A stretch of 64,000 bases of DNA, taken from Pseudaminobacter soli (ex Li et al. 2025). Its GTDB lineage: Bacteria > Pseudomonadota > Alphaproteobacteria > Rhizobiales > Rhizobiaceae. Each line of letters begins with the position of its first letter. The stretch's first letter is position 1. A program made the position numbers and the translations under genes. Positions 40,804 to 48,297 of this stretch are shown in pieces. Location of the stretch: NCBI RefSeq assembly GCF_003012705.1, contig NZ_PXYL01000012.1:100044-164043 (forward strand), given 5' to 3'. Below the pieces are notes generated by a model. That model was not told the origin of the DNA. It was given only the letters and a program-made list of their open reading frames with translations, and made no database searches.

Positions 40804-40862
40804 CCCTCATCCTGAGGAGGCGGCTAAAGCCGCCGTCTCGAAGGACGCACCCATCGTGAGGG
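40804..40862. repeat. Palindromic repeat P2, copy 1
   Basis: Outer arms CCCTCA/TGAGGG enclose GAGGAGGCGGCTAAAGCCGC with a strong inner GGCGGCT/AGCCGCC stem. It is a known style of rhizobial intergenic palindrome. The second copy is at 41722-41780. Confidence 0.75.
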
Positions 40863-40928
40863 TTGGCGCGTGCCCCCTGCCGTGAAGATTGCGCAAGCGT
40901 TGAAGGTTAGCGAAGGGGCGCTTCAGTA

Positions 40929-41010
40929 GCCCTCATGGTGAGGTGCCCGGCCCGCACGACGCAGGGTGTTTTCCTAAGCTCAGTAAGGCCGGGCCTCGAA
41001 CCACGAGGGC
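40929..41010. repeat. Palindromic repeat P3, copy 1
   Basis: An 82-base imperfect palindrome. The left arm GCCCTCATGGTGAGGTGCCC continues into GGCC; the right arm is GGCCGGGCCTCGAACCACGA plus GGGC. The loop differs between copies. Related copies are at 41848-41931 and, inverted, at 48158-48239. It is preceded by an AAGGTTAGCG stretch that is also shared between copies. Confidence 0.8.
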
Positions 41011-41053
41011 GCCAGGCGCCGGTTTTCTCGCTTGCTCAAAGACCTCCGACAGG

Positions 41054-41080
41054 CTCATCCTTCGACGGGCTCAGGATGAG
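41054..41080. repeat. Short palindrome before the GIY-YIG gene
   Basis: CTCATCC (41054-41060) and GGATGAG (41074-41080) flank TTCGACGGGCTCA. It ends at the ribosome site of the GIY-YIG gene, so the mRNA hairpin would sit next to the translation start. Confidence 0.6.
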
Positions 41081-41093
41081 GGGGAGGCAGTGC

Positions 41094-41381
41094 ATGGAAG
41101 TCACCGTCTACATTCTGCGCTGCTCTGATGGTTCCTATTACACAGGCCTGACCAAGCAGGAGGTCGAAGCACGGGTGTGGGAGCACAATGAGGGCATCTA
41201 CGACGGATACACCTCCAAGCGGCGGCCGGTGGAGCTGGTGTTCACCGAAACCTACGACCGGATCATCGATGCGATTGCGCGGGAGCGGCAGATCAAGGGC
41301 TGGTCGCGTGTCAAGAAGGAAGCGCTGGTTGCGCTGGCCTATGAGAGACTGCCGGAACTGGCGAGCAGGAAGAGGAGATAG
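41094..41381 (+). CDS. Stand-alone GIY-YIG nuclease domain protein
   Basis: A 95-residue protein consisting of one GIY-YIG domain: VYILRCSDGSYYTGLTK (the GIY and YIG elements read VYI and YTG), then the catalytic-type Arg in VEARVWEHNEG and the Glu in IARERQIKGW. No DNA-binding domain is fused (UPF0213/YhbQ-like size). The ATG at 41094 has GGGGGAGG seven bases upstream. The gene lies inside an array of palindromes and of fragments of its own 3' end, which suggests the nuclease is linked to repeat spread. Biochemical role unproven. Confidence 0.88.
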   Translation: MEVTVYILRCSDGSYYTGLTKQEVEARVWEHNEGIYDGYTSKRRPVELVFTETYDRIIDAIARERQIKGWSRVKKEALVALAYERLPELASRKRR

Positions 41382-41387
41382 CTGGAG

Positions 41388-41450
41388 CCACCCTCGTGGT
41401 TCGAGGCTCCGTTCCGCTTCGCTCCACTGCGCACCTCACCATGAGGGTGG
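41388..41450. repeat. Palindromic repeat P1, copy 2
   Basis: The same hairpin as 40647-40710, starting six bases after the stop of the intact GIY-YIG gene. The P2/P3 part that follows in the other copies is deleted here. Only the short ATGAAGATTGCGCGAACGTT stretch before the next remnant is kept. Confidence 0.8.
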
Positions 41451-41502
41451 GGGCGTGCGTCGGCGTGCCATGAAGATTGCGCGAACGTTAAAGGTTAGCG
41501 CC

Positions 41503-41558
41503 GGTTGCGCTGGCCTATGAGCTGCTACTGGAATTGGCCAGCAGGAAGAAAAAGATAG
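41503..41558 (+). pseudogene. Remnant of a GIY-YIG gene 3' end (copy 2)
   Basis: About 56 bases match the last 19 codons of the intact gene: VALAYE, then ELASRKK. One extra base in the final A-rich run shifts the frame past the old TAG. The P1 hairpin follows at the usual distance. Confidence 0.65.
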
Positions 41559-41564
41559 CTGGAG

Positions 41565-41627
41565 CCACCCCCGTGGTTCGAGGCTCCGTTCCGCTTCGCT
41601 CCACTGCGCACCTCACCATGAGGGTGG
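41565..41627. repeat. Palindromic repeat P1, copy 3
   Basis: Nearly identical to the other two P1 copies (one C for T change in the first arm). It starts the second full-length P1-P2-P3 block. Confidence 0.8.
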
Positions 41628-41721
41628 GGACGTGCCGCCACGCTCATTGTTGAAGGCGCATGCCGCGGCGTTGAAGGGGCGTGCCGAGCGCTCAATCTTG
41701 AGGGTGGGGTTGCGCCAACTT

Positions 41722-41780
41722 CCTTCATCCTGAGGAGGCGGCGAAAGCCACCGTCTCGAAGGACGCACCCATCGTGAGGG
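41722..41780. repeat. Palindromic repeat P2, copy 2
   Basis: Same layout as 40804-40862 with a few substitutions (CCTTCAT for CCCTCAT, and GAAAGCCACC in the inner stem). Confidence 0.75.
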
Positions 41781-41847
41781 TGGGGGCGCGCCCGCCTGCC
41801 ATGACGATTGCGCAAACGTTGAAGGTTAGCGCAGCGGCGTTGCAGTA

Positions 41848-41931
41848 GCCCTCATGGTGAGGTGCCCGGCCCGCAGAGCGCCAATTATAGTTCCGCGAGC
41901 CCGGCAAGGCCGGGCCTCGAACCACGAGGGC
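41848..41931. repeat. Palindromic repeat P3, copy 2
   Basis: Both arms are the same as in copy 1; the loop sequence is different. It ends nine bases from the lepA stop codon on the opposite strand. It therefore may also form the 3' end structure of lepA mRNA. Confidence 0.8.
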
Positions 41932-41940
41932 GCTGGGCTC

Positions 41941-43755
41941 TTAGTTATCGCCCATCTTGAGCGCCTGAATAAACGCTTCCTGCGGGATATCCACCTTGCC
42001 GAACTGGCGCATGCGCTTCTTGCCTTCCTTCTGCTTTTCCAGAAGTTTTCGCTTACGCGAAACGTCACCACCGTAACATTTGGCAGTGACGTCCTTGCGC
42101 AGCGCCGAGATGGTTTCGCGCGCGACGATGCGGCCGCCGATGGCCGCCTGGATCGGGATCTTGAACATGTGCTGCGGGATCAGCTCTTTCAGCTTCTCGC
42201 ACATGACGCGGCCGCGCTTTTCGGCCGCCGAGCGGTGCACCAGCATGGAGAGCGCGTCCACCGGCTCGTCATTGACCAGGATCGACATCTTCACCAGGTC
42301 GCCTTCGCGATAGTCGGTGAGGTGGTAGTCGAAGCTGGCATAGCCCTTTGAGATCGACTTGAGCCGGTCATAGAAATCGAAGACGACTTCGTTGAGCGGC
42401 AGGTCGTAGACCAGCATGGCGCGCTTGCCGACATAGGACAGGTCGACCTGGAGGCCGCGCCTGTCCTGGCAAAGCTTCAGGATGCTGCCGAGATAGTCGT
42501 CAGGCGTGAGGATGGTGGCGCGGATCCACGGCTCCTCGATGTGGGCGATCTTGACCACGTCGGGCATGTCGGCCGGGTTGTGCAGCTCCTTCACCGTGCC
42601 GTCGTTCATGACCATACGGTAGACGACCGACGGGGCGGTGGCGATGAGGTCGAGGTTGAACTCGCGCTCCAGCCGCTCCTGGATGATTTCGAGGTGAAGC
42701 AGGCCCAGGAAGCCGCAGCGGAAGCCGAAGCCAAGCGCGGCGGACGTTTCCATCTCGAAGGAGAAGCTCGCGTCGTTGAGGCGCAGCTTGCCCATGGCAG
42801 CGCGCAGGTCTTCGAAGTCGGCGGCATCGACCGGGAACAGGCCGCAGAACACAACCGGCTGCGCCGGCTTGAAGCCCGGCAGCGCGTGATCGGTGGGGCG
42901 GCGGTCCTCGGTGATGGTGTCGCCGACGCGGGTGTCGGCCACTTCCTTGATCGAGGCGGTGATGAAGCCGAACTCGCCGGGGCCGATCTCGTCGGCCTGG
43001 ATCATCTTGGGCGTGAAGAAGCCGGTGCGCTCGACCGGATATTTTGCGCCGGTGCCCATCATGCGGATGGTCTGGCCCTTCTTCAGCACGCCGTCGATGA
43101 CGCGCACCAGAACGATGACGCCGAGATAGGCGTCGTACCAGCTGTCGACCAGCATGGCCTTGAGCGGCTTGGACGCATCGCCCTCGCGCGGGGGCGGCAG
43201 CTGGCCGACGATCGCCTCCAGCACGTCCTCGATGCCGATGCCGGTCTTGGCCGAGATCATCACGGCCTGGCTGGCGTCGATGCCGATGACTTCCTCGACC
43301 TGCTCCTTGATGCGCTCGGGCTCGGCGGCCGGCAGGTCGATCTTGTTCAGCACCACGACGATCTCGTGGTTGTTGTCGATGGCCTGGTAGACGTTGGCCA
43401 GCGTCTGCGCCTCGACGCCCTGCGAGGCGTCGACCACCAGCAGCGAACCTTCGCAGGCAGCGAGGCTACGCGACACCTCATAGGCGAAGTCGACGTGGCC
43501 GGGCGTGTCGATGAGGTTGAGGACGTAGTCCTCGCCGTTCTTGGCCTTGTAGTTGAGGCGCACGGTCTGCGCCTTGATGGTGATGCCGCGCTCGCGCTCG
43601 ATGTCCATATTGTCGAGCACCTGCTCCTTGCCCGCCATTTCGCGCGCGTCTAGGCCGCCGGTCATCTGGATGAGCCGGTCGGCGAGCGTGGATTTGCCAT
43701 GGTCGATATGGGCGACGATGGAGAAATTGCGGATGTGATCGAGCGGTGTGGTCAT
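41941..43755 (-). CDS. lepA: Elongation factor 4 (LepA)
   Basis: Ribosomal GTPase linked to ribosome assembly and back-translocation. It has 604 residues: G domain with [30 protein letters not shown] and [13 protein letters not shown], then domains II, III, V and the LepA-specific C-terminal domain ([20 protein letters not shown]). The start at 43755 ([12 protein letters not shown]) is preferred to 43779. It is divergent from the LysE-type gene. Confidence 0.97.
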   Translation of the reverse strand: MTTPLDHIRNFSIVAHIDHGKSTLADRLIQMTGGLDAREMAGKEQVLDNMDIERERGITIKAQTVRLNYKAKNGEDYVLNLIDTPGHVDFAYEVSRSLAACEGSLLVVDASQGVEAQTLANVYQAIDNNHEIVVVLNKIDLPAAEPERIKEQVEEVIGIDASQAVMISAKTGIGIEDVLEAIVGQLPPPREGDASKPLKAMLVDSWYDAYLGVIVLVRVIDGVLKKGQTIRMMGTGAKYPVERTGFFTPKMIQADEIGPGEFGFITASIKEVADTRVGDTITEDRRPTDHALPGFKPAQPVVFCGLFPVDAADFEDLRAAMGKLRLNDASFSFEMETSAALGFGFRCGFLGLLHLEIIQERLEREFNLDLIATAPSVVYRMVMNDGTVKELHNPADMPDVVKIAHIEEPWIRATILTPDDYLGSILKLCQDRRGLQVDLSYVGKRAMLVYDLPLNEVVFDFYDRLKSISKGYASFDYHLTDYREGDLVKMSILVNDEPVDALSMLVHRSAAEKRGRVMCEKLKELIPQHMFKIPIQAAIGGRIVARETISALRKDVTAKCYGGDVSRKRKLLEKQKEGKKRMRQFGKVDIPQEAFIQALKMGDN

Positions 43756-43799
43756 GGCCGCGCATTTAGCAGGGGGCAAGCAAAAGGCAAAGGAGATTC

Positions 43800-43838
43800 A
43801 TGCCGAAAGGCGCGCGCAAAAAGGCTTTCCGCCGCTGA
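43800..43838 (+). other. Candidate Lys/Arg-rich leader peptide (12 codons)
   Basis: AAAGGAG at 43789-43795 sits four bases before an ATG opening MPKGARKKAFRR and then TGA: six of twelve residues are Lys or Arg. It lies in the 302-base region between lepA and the LysE/ArgO-type exporter, which otherwise holds no gene I can support. If translated it could sense basic amino acids by ribosome stalling. A GGCGCGGCG/CGCCGCC hairpin follows, but no T-run. Confidence 0.35.
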
Positions 43839-44057
43839 TGGCGCGGCGTCTTGCTCGCCGCCCGCCACCGGCCTCCTTCAAATGCAGGATGCGCGCACCG
43901 GCCATTGTGCGAAAAATCCTCGTTCGTGGCGTCGCAAAACAGCGCGGCGATCATCCCCGAGCGAGGCTGGAATGCGCGGCAACTGCATGTGGTCGGGTTG
44001 TTTGGGAAAAAACGGGTCCGGCGTTTGCCGCGGCCTTGCGAAGCGCGGCGGCCGGCC

Positions 44058-44684
44058 ATGACGACGCAGCGGGAACCCCTGTCCGTTCTGCAGCTCGGTC
44101 TGGCGCTGGGCCTTGCGTCGATGCTCTCGGTCGGCCCGAACAATCTGATGATGCTGAGGGCGGCGATCGGCCGGACGCGGCCGGTGATGGTGGCCGCGAC
44201 GGTCTGGGCCAGCTACAACACACTGGCCGCGGTCGGGGTCTGGCTCGGCGCGGAAATCAGCGAGCAGAGCGCGTGGCTGACCGCGGTGCTTCCCTGGCTC
44301 GGCGTCGTGGCGCTGCTCTATTTCGCGACGGCATCGCTGCGCAAGGCGCTGTCGCGGGCGGTGCCGGCCGACCATCCCGCGGAGAGCGCACGCATCGCCG
44401 CTTCGCTGCGGACGGTATGGCTTAATCCGCTGACCTACCTGGAGCGGCTGATCATGCCGAGCGTATTCGCCGCCGATCTCGAAGATCCGACGCTGCGCCT
44501 GCTGTTCTTCTTCGGCCTTGCTGGCGCATCCACGATGAACTGCTTCAGCTATGCGCTCGGCGGGCGGCTGCTCGCCGGGGTCATCCGCAGCCCGCGGGGC
44601 CTGCGCATATTCGACTGCGCCGCCGGCCTGCTCCTGATCTGTCTCGCCGGTGCGGGTGCGCTGACGCTTCTTGGCCGCAACTAA
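44058..44684 (+). CDS. LysE/ArgO-family amino acid exporter
   Basis: Inner-membrane protein of 208 residues with about six hydrophobic segments. It carries the family motifs SVGPNNLMMLRAAI in the first loop and VWLNPLTYLERLIMPS in the middle (compare LNPHVYLD of ArgO). The usual substrates of close families are lysine, arginine or other amino acids; its own is unknown. The start at 44058 has no strong ribosome site. Its stop codon overlaps that of the convergent cydB. Confidence 0.85.
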   Translation: MTTQREPLSVLQLGLALGLASMLSVGPNNLMMLRAAIGRTRPVMVAATVWASYNTLAAVGVWLGAEISEQSAWLTAVLPWLGVVALLYFATASLRKALSRAVPADHPAESARIAASLRTVWLNPLTYLERLIMPSVFAADLEDPTLRLLFFFGLAGASTMNCFSYALGGRLLAGVIRSPRGLRIFDCAAGLLLICLAGAGALTLLGRN

Positions 44685-45688
44685 TCGTAGGTGAGTTCCG
44701 ACGCCTTTCCGCCGAACACACGGTAGGCGTAGAGCGAGTAGCCGAGGATCACCGGCAGCACGATGAGCGTGCCGACGAGGATGATGGCGAGGCTTTCGGT
44801 GGCCGCGGCGGCCTGCCAGATGGTCAGCTTTTCGGGCACGACATAGGGGTAGAACGACCAGGCGAGGCCGGCGAAACCGAGCACGAAGATGGCCGCGAGC
44901 GTCAGGAACGGCAGCATGGAGTGGCGGTCGCCTTCCTTGGGCAGATGAAAAGTCTGCCACCACAGCCAGATGAACAGGATGGCCGACAAGATCGGCAGCG
45001 GCGCCAGGTAGAGGATCTCGGGATAGACGAACCAGCGCTCGAAGATGCGCGGGGAGGCAAGCGGGGTGGCGAGCGAGACGGCCACCATGCCGAGCGCGGT
45101 GAGCACCAGCGTGGCGCGCAGCCAGCGCACCGCCTTGTGCTGCAGTTCGCCCTCGGTCTTGTAGATCAGCCAGGCCGCGCCCATGGCCGCGTAGGAAGCG
45201 GCCAGGCACAGCGCCACCAGCACGCCGAAGGCCATGGCGGCAAGGCTGGTGTCGAGCCCCAGAACGTAGATGCCGAGCATGTAGCCCTGCGCCAGCGAGG
45301 CGAGGAGGGAGCCCACGAAGAAGGCGCGGTTCCAGCGATGCTTGCGGTGCACCGGCACCTTGGCGCGGAAATCGAAGGCGACGCCACGCAGGATGAGCCC
45401 GAACAGCAGGACGAAGACCGGCAGATAGAGCGCAGTGAGGATGACGCCATGCGCGAAGGGAAAGGCCACCAGAAGAAGCCCGACGGCGAGCACCAGCCAG
45501 GTTTCGTTGGCGTCCCAGAACGGGCCGATGGCCGAGACCATCGTGTCCTTCTCGTGGTCGGAGGCGACGCCGAACAGGATGCCGACGCCAAGGTCGAAAC
45601 CGTCGAGCACGACGTAGATGACGATCGCCACGCCCATGAGGCAGGCGAAGATGAATGGCAGGATGGTGGACCAATCCAGGTTCGACAT
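44681..45688 (-). CDS. cydB: Cytochrome bd-type quinol oxidase subunit II (CydB/CioB)
   Basis: Membrane subunit of the bd oxidase, 335 residues with about eight or nine membrane helices. It starts MSNLDWSTILPFIFACLMGV and contains YVVLDGFDLGVGILFG, a standard CydB N-terminus, and GPFWDANETWLVLA. GGAGT precedes the ATG. It begins four bases after the cydA stop, so both subunits are translated from one mRNA. No CydX-like ORF was seen behind it. Confidence 0.93.
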   Translation of the reverse strand: MSNLDWSTILPFIFACLMGVAIVIYVVLDGFDLGVGILFGVASDHEKDTMVSAIGPFWDANETWLVLAVGLLLVAFPFAHGVILTALYLPVFVLLFGLILRGVAFDFRAKVPVHRKHRWNRAFFVGSLLASLAQGYMLGIYVLGLDTSLAAMAFGVLVALCLAASYAAMGAAWLIYKTEGELQHKAVRWLRATLVLTALGMVAVSLATPLASPRIFERWFVYPEILYLAPLPILSAILFIWLWWQTFHLPKEGDRHSMLPFLTLAAIFVLGFAGLAWSFYPYVVPEKLTIWQAAAATESLAIILVGTLIVLPVILGYSLYAYRVFGGKASELTYD

Positions 45689-45692
45689 GGCT

Positions 45693-47057
45693 TTACTCCG
45701 TGTCGTGCGCGGGTTGCGACAGCGGCCGGTTGAGCACGCCCGGCAGTGGCGACTCATCGCCCTCCTTGGCCGCCCTCAGCGAGATGTGCACCAGCGTGCC
45801 GAGATAGGCGATGATCAGCACGATGTAGAGCAGCGTGTAGAGGGTCAGCGTCAGCGCGACGTGCTCGGCGGGAACCGGGCCGACGGCTTCGGCCGTGCGC
45901 AACACGCCGGTGACCAGCCAGGGCTGGCGGCCGACCTCGGTGGTGTACCAGCCGGCAAGCGTTGCAAGCCAGCCCGACAGCGTCATGGGCACAAGGATCA
46001 TGGCGAGCGGCCTGGAGATCACGCCGCGCCGCCGCAGCTGCCATGCGGCGAACCACGATACGATCAGCATGATGATGGCGGTGCCCACCATGATGCGGAA
46101 CGCCCAGAAGACGGGCGCGACCGGCGGATGGTTGTCGCCAAATTCGTTGAGGCCCTGCACGACGCCATTGGCGCTGTGCCGCAGGATGAGGCTCGCGCCG
46201 TTCGGAATGCTGATCTCGTACTTGTTCTGCCGCGTTTGCTCATCGGGAAGGGCGAACAGGATAAGCGGCACGTTGGCCCGCGTATCCCAATTGGCCTCCA
46301 TGGCCGCCACTTTCTGCGGCTGGTATTCCAGCGTGTTGAGGCCGTGCTGGTCGCCGGCGAAGATCTGCAGCGGGATCAGTATGGCGGCCATGTAGACGCC
46401 GGTGCGCAGCGCCTTCCACATCGCGTCCGAGCGGTCGCCCGCCAGAAAACGCAGTGCCGAGAATCCGGCGATGAAGAAGGCAACCGTCAGCCCCGATGCC
46501 AGGAGCATGTGCACGAGCCGATAGACGAAGGACGGGTTGAAGACGATGTCCCACCAGCTGGTGGCATGGGCAACGCCGTCGCGCATCTCAAAACCGATCG
46601 GCGTCTGCATCCAGGAGTTCAGCGCCAGGATCCAGAAGGCCGACAAGGTGGTACCGAACGCGACCAGCACGGTGGCGGCGGTGTGCACCTTGTTGGACAC
46701 CCGGCGAAAGCCGAACAGCATGATGCCGAGGAACACCGCCTCGAGGAAGAAGGCGGTCAGCACCTCATAGGCCAGAAGCGGACCAGCAATGTTGCCGACG
46801 CGCTGCATGAAGATCGGCCAGTTGGTGCCGAACTGGAAGCTCATGGTGATGCCGGTGACGATGCCCAGGGCAAAGGAGAGCGCGAACACCTTCACCCAAG
46901 TGAAGTAGGCACGCATCCAGGCGGGATCGGAAGTGCTGTTGTAGCGCAGCTTGAAGAAGAGAAGGACCCAACCGAGGGCGATGGTGAGCGAAGGAAACAG
47001 AATGTGGAACGAAATATTTGCAGCGAATTGAATTCGCGACAACATCACCGGATCCAT
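45693..47057 (-). CDS. cydA: Cytochrome bd-type quinol oxidase subunit I, cyanide-insensitive (CioA) type
   Basis: Quinol-binding, heme-bearing subunit of the oxygen-reducing bd oxidase. It has 454 residues, about 70 shorter than E. coli CydA because of a short Q-loop. The region AGDQHGLNTLEYQPQKVAAM is the CIO-type form (E. coli has another sequence there). Heme-region motif GWYTTEVGRQPWLVTGVLRT is present. GGGAG precedes the ATG. With cydB it forms a two-gene operon. Confidence 0.93.
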   Translation of the reverse strand: MDPVMLSRIQFAANISFHILFPSLTIALGWVLLFFKLRYNSTSDPAWMRAYFTWVKVFALSFALGIVTGITMSFQFGTNWPIFMQRVGNIAGPLLAYEVLTAFFLEAVFLGIMLFGFRRVSNKVHTAATVLVAFGTTLSAFWILALNSWMQTPIGFEMRDGVAHATSWWDIVFNPSFVYRLVHMLLASGLTVAFFIAGFSALRFLAGDRSDAMWKALRTGVYMAAILIPLQIFAGDQHGLNTLEYQPQKVAAMEANWDTRANVPLILFALPDEQTRQNKYEISIPNGASLILRHSANGVVQGLNEFGDNHPPVAPVFWAFRIMVGTAIIMLIVSWFAAWQLRRRGVISRPLAMILVPMTLSGWLATLAGWYTTEVGRQPWLVTGVLRTAEAVGPVPAEHVALTLTLYTLLYIVLIIAYLGTLVHISLRAAKEGDESPLPGVLNRPLSQPAHDTE

Positions 47058-47086
47058 TAGGATTCTCCCGATCTGTTTCGCGAGAA

Positions 47087-47115
47087 AAGATAGGGCGAAT
47101 ATTGCTTCCGGTCAA
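47087..47115 (-). promoter_or_regulatory. Candidate promoter of cydAB
   Basis: On the minus strand TTGACC (47115-47110) is followed after 17 bases by TATCTT (47092-47087), about 30 bases before the cydA start codon. No FNR/FixK-type TTGAT-N4-ATCAA box was found nearby. Confidence 0.5.
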
Positions 47116-47175
47116 AAGCAACCGCGCAAGAATAGAGGGCGGCCGAAGCCCCTATATCGCAACCAATCCAGCCGC

Positions 47176-48120
47176 CTATGCGGCGTGAACCTCGACGGTG
47201 ACGTGAGAAAGCCGGGACAGGCCGGCAAGCCGTGCCTTGTAGCTTTCCGGCTCTTCGGGCAGCGCCGAGACGATGGAGACGATGAGCCCGATGTGACCCG
47301 GCCCAAGCCGCCACAGATGCAGGTCCGCGACGCGGTCGCCATCGCGTTCGAGAAGCCGGCGCACATCGGCAGCGAGCGCATCGTCGGCGCGGGCGTCAAG
47401 CAGCACGGCGCCGGAAGAGCGCAGCAGGCTCCAGGACCAGCTGGCGATGACGAAGGCGCCGATGATGCCCACCACCGCGTCCATCCAGATCCATCCGTAG
47501 AGCCAGCCGGCGAGCAGGCCCAAGATGGCAAGCACGGAGGTCATGGCGTCGGCCAGCACATGCAGATAGGCCGAACGCAGGTTGTGGTCGTCATGGGCGT
47601 GATGGTGGTGATGGCCGTGGTGCGTGTGATGATCGCGATGGTCGTGCACCTGACCGTGGTCGCCACCGCCCGACAGCAGCCAGGCGCTGACCAGATTGAC
47701 GCCAAGGCCGAGCACGGCGACCGCAATGGCGTCGTTGAAGCGGATGGGCACGGGCTCGACGAGCCGCATTGCCGATTCGTAGCCGATCATCACCGCGATG
47801 ACTGCCAGAACGATGGCGCTGGTGTAGCCGGCAAGCTCGCCGACCTTGCCGGTGCCGAAGGTAAAGCGGTCGTCCCGCGCATGACGACGCGCATAGGCAT
47901 AGGCCGCTGCCGCGATGGCCAGCGCGCCGGCATGGGTGGACATGTGAAACCCATCGGCCAGCAGCGCCATGGAGCCGAACAGCAGGCCGGCGACGATCTC
48001 ACCCACCATCATGGCGAATGTCAGCGCGATGACCATGTAGGTGCGCCGCGCGTTGCGGTCGTGATGCTCGCCGAGGAAGACGTGGTCGTGGGTGTATCGT
48101 TCGACAGGCAGCGTGTTCAT
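47176..48120 (-). CDS. dmeF: DmeF-type cation diffusion facilitator (Co/Ni/Cd efflux)
   Basis: Proton-driven divalent metal exporter of the inner membrane. It has 314 residues with about six membrane segments. The N-terminus HDHVFLGEHHDRNARRTYMV and MALLADGFHMSTHAGALAI are DmeF hallmarks; the metal site His/Asp residues lie in ADGFHMSTH and LHVLADAMTS. A histidine-rich loop (residues about 175-200, with HHTHHGHHHHHAH) lies between helices IV and V. GAGAGG precedes the ATG. No DmeR-type repressor gene is adjacent, but a palindromic repeat lies in the upstream region. Confidence 0.9.
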   Translation of the reverse strand: MNTLPVERYTHDHVFLGEHHDRNARRTYMVIALTFAMMVGEIVAGLLFGSMALLADGFHMSTHAGALAIAAAAYAYARRHARDDRFTFGTGKVGELAGYTSAIVLAVIAVMIGYESAMRLVEPVPIRFNDAIAVAVLGLGVNLVSAWLLSGGGDHGQVHDHRDHHTHHGHHHHHAHDDHNLRSAYLHVLADAMTSVLAILGLLAGWLYGWIWMDAVVGIIGAFVIASWSWSLLRSSGAVLLDARADDALAADVRRLLERDGDRVADLHLWRLGPGHIGLIVSIVSALPEEPESYKARLAGLSRLSHVTVEVHAA

Positions 48121-48157
48121 GACCGGCCTCTCAAAGATATTTGGTGGCGCGCCTGAC

Positions 48158-48275
48158 GCCCTCGTGGTTCGAGGCCCGGCCTTCATGGCTTGAGCAACAG
48201 GCTCGACGCAGTGTGGGCCGGGCACCTCACCATGAGGGCTACTGATGCGCCGCTGCGCTAACCTTCTGCGCATGA
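48158..48275 (-). repeat. Palindromic repeat P3, copy 3, inverted, with flank
   Basis: On the minus strand this has the same left arm, a different loop and the same right arm as the two P3 copies at 40.9 and 41.8 kb. About 35 preceding bases (GAAGGTTAGCGCAGCGGCG) are also shared. It lies upstream of dmeF and downstream of the DUF2156 gene's stop, showing the element is dispersed. Confidence 0.75.
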
Positions 48276-48297
48276 GGCGTGGAAATCAATGTATGGG

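Noticed and set aside
40599..41931. CRISPR array
   Set aside because: Repeats are unlike palindromes of 60-85 bases at irregular spacing, with gene fragments between; no short repeats with unique spacers and no cas genes.
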